A stretch of 6,513 nucleotides of DNA from Erysipelotrichaceae bacterium (lineage in GTDB: Bacteria; Bacillota_I; Bacilli_A; Erysipelotrichales; Erysipelotrichaceae): assembly GCA_021442745.1 (NCBI GenBank), contig JABUSI010000205.1, positions 1 through 6,513 of the forward strand. The letters are read 5' to 3'. A model generated the notes under the pieces. The model was not told where the DNA came from and made no database searches. It worked only from the letters and a program-made list of their open reading frames with translations. Made by a program: the position numbers and the translations under genes. Positions 5,540-6,513 of the stretch are shown piece by piece (within the stretch, counting starts at the first letter, position 1; the number at the start of each line of letters is the position of its first letter).

Positions 5540-6513
5540 ATGCCAATCAAACAGGTACCAAAGGTAATCGACGTTGAAAAAGCATTGTTGGGATCGTTAA
5601 TGATGTATCCGGAAAACTGCGATTGCGCATACGAGCAGGGATTGAACGCAGAAGATTTCTACGTGGAATCCCATCGCCGGTTGTATACCGCCATTATGGA
5701 TATGTTTCTGGCGAAGAAAACCATCGATATCGTATCCGTATCGGCTTATATCAACGATCTTGGACAGGCTGCCCAGATCGGTGGAACCGAATATCTGTTA
5801 CAGGTTGTCGATATGGCAACGGCACCGGCGAATGCGGAATATTATATTCAGCAGATTCAGGAAAAAGCGGTATTGCGGAAACTGATTGAAGTCGGACAGG
5901 AAATCGGAAATTCTTCAATGGAACATTCCTATGAAATCGATGAAGTACTGGATGAAGCGGAAAAGAAGATTCTGAACATTACCAGAAACCGCCGGACAAC
6001 GGATTTCCAGCCGTCTGCCAAGGTCATTGACGAGGTTATGGAACTGCTGAAAGAACGCCAGAAGGGCAACGGTATGACCGGTGTTGTAACGAATTTCCAG
6101 GATCTGGACCGGGTAACCAACGGGTTCCAGAAGGGCGACCTGATTGTTGTTGCGGCTCGTCCGGCTGTCGGGAAAACGGCATTTGCGCTGAATATGGCAT
6201 TGAATGCCAGCTTGTATGACAACCGTACGGTAGCTCTGTTCTCGCTGGAAATGCCGGCTACCCAGTTACTGACAAGAATGATGTCCTGCCGGAGTAATGT
6301 GGAGGCCAACAAATTCCGGAACGGACGGTTAAACAATGCAGACTGGAACAGTCTGATGGAAACGGCGAACGATATGAAGAGCTGCAAGCTGTTTATTGAC
6401 GATTCCTCCTCCATCAAAACGTCCGAGATTTTCTCAAAGTGCCGGAAACTGAAGGGAGAACACCAGCTGGATCTGGTTGTGATTGACTATATGCAGCTGA
6501 TTACCGGAAGCGG
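5540..6513 (+). CDS. dnaB: Replicative DNA helicase DnaB (N-terminal 324 residues, cut by window end)
   Basis: The reading frame is open from ATG 5540 to the right edge, giving 324 complete codons of a protein usually about 440-460 residues long. AGGAGGTG (5527-5534), overlapping the rplI stop, lies five bases before the ATG. The N-terminal domain (residues about 8-110) starts with DVEKALLGSLMM and has a DFYVESHRRLYTAI segment. A linker helix follows, then the RecA-like motor domain from about residue 178. Walker A is ARPAVGKT (206-213, Lys212 and Thr213). FSLEMP (234-239) contains the probable catalytic Glu237, and Walker B is VVIDY (313-317, Asp316) followed by MQLI. DnaB forms the hexameric ring that unwinds DNA at the fork. 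B. subtilis calls the same protein DnaC. No intein or frameshift is visible in the portion present. Confidence 0.97.
   Translation, partial: MPIKQVPKVIDVEKALLGSLMMYPENCDCAYEQGLNAEDFYVESHRRLYTAIMDMFLAKKTIDIVSVSAYINDLGQAAQIGGTEYLLQVVDMATAPANAEYYIQQIQEKAVLRKLIEVGQEIGNSSMEHSYEIDEVLDEAEKKILNITRNRRTTDFQPSAKVIDEVMELLKERQKGNGMTGVVTNFQDLDRVTNGFQKGDLIVVAARPAVGKTAFALNMALNASLYDNRTVALFSLEMPATQLLTRMMSCRSNVEANKFRNGRLNNADWNSLMETANDMKSCKLFIDDSSSIKTSEIFSKCRKLKGEHQLDLVVIDYMQLITGS

Noticed and set aside
5623..5889. An 88-codon plus-strand frame inside the dnaB region
   Set aside because: It is out of frame with dnaB, whose correct frame runs from 5540 to the window edge with all helicase motifs intact.
5929..6417. 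A 162-codon minus-strand frame opposite dnaB
   Set aside because: It is antisense to the conserved RecA-like helicase domain, with no plausible signal or motif of its own.
1..6513. Mobile element, CRISPR array or defence system
   Set aside because: There are no transposase or recombinase motifs, no regularly spaced repeats and no insertion-type terminal repeats; from 1115 onward the content is conserved housekeeping genes.

Overview
The window carries a conserved housekeeping cluster from a member of the Bacillota (Firmicutes). All genes lie on the + strand, in the order: partial surface protein - [terminator, promoter, structured leader] - rpsF - ssb - rpsR - [terminator] - yybS-like membrane protein (DUF2232) - gdpP - rplI - dnaB (cut by the window end). 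The phylum call rests on this gene order, the strong AAGGAGG-type ribosome binding sites, GdpP, and the close match of S18, L9 and DnaB to Bacillota forms. The mid-range base composition, free use of CGG, ACG and CCG codons, and an InlB-type repeat protein next door would fit a host-associated lineage such as the Erysipelotrichia. That finer placement is a guess.

Region 1 (1-882) is the C-terminal 293 residues of a secreted or surface protein. It has one Listeria-Bacteroides (InlB B) repeat followed by about 215 beta-rich residues I do not recognise. A hairpin terminator (892-930) closes it. Region 2 (about 1000-1114) holds a sigma-A-type promoter and a roughly 75-nt leader whose strongest fold pairs with the rpsF Shine-Dalgarno. 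This is the expected place for S6:S18 autoregulation. Region 3 (1115-2096) is rpsF-ssb-rpsR: two ribosomal proteins that bind the small subunit together, flanking the single-strand DNA-binding protein. A strong terminator (2103-2142) follows.

Region 4 (2164-6513) begins only about 20 bases after that terminator. It contains the DUF2232 membrane protein, the cyclic-di-AMP phosphodiesterase GdpP, ribosomal protein L9 and the replicative helicase DnaB. The genes overlap or nearly abut (17 bp, 23 bp, then 11 bp spacing), which indicates translational coupling and one transcript. No promoter is visible between the terminator and the DUF2232 start, so partial read-through from the rpsF promoter may feed the downstream genes. 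This would link ribosome assembly, ssDNA binding, c-di-AMP turnover and replication in one transcription unit.

I found no mobile element, CRISPR array, tRNA or rRNA, and no clear evidence of an undescribed system. The most interesting points are the rpsF leader, the terminator-split operon, sequence variation in the GdpP catalytic motifs, and the unidentified C-terminal region of the first protein.
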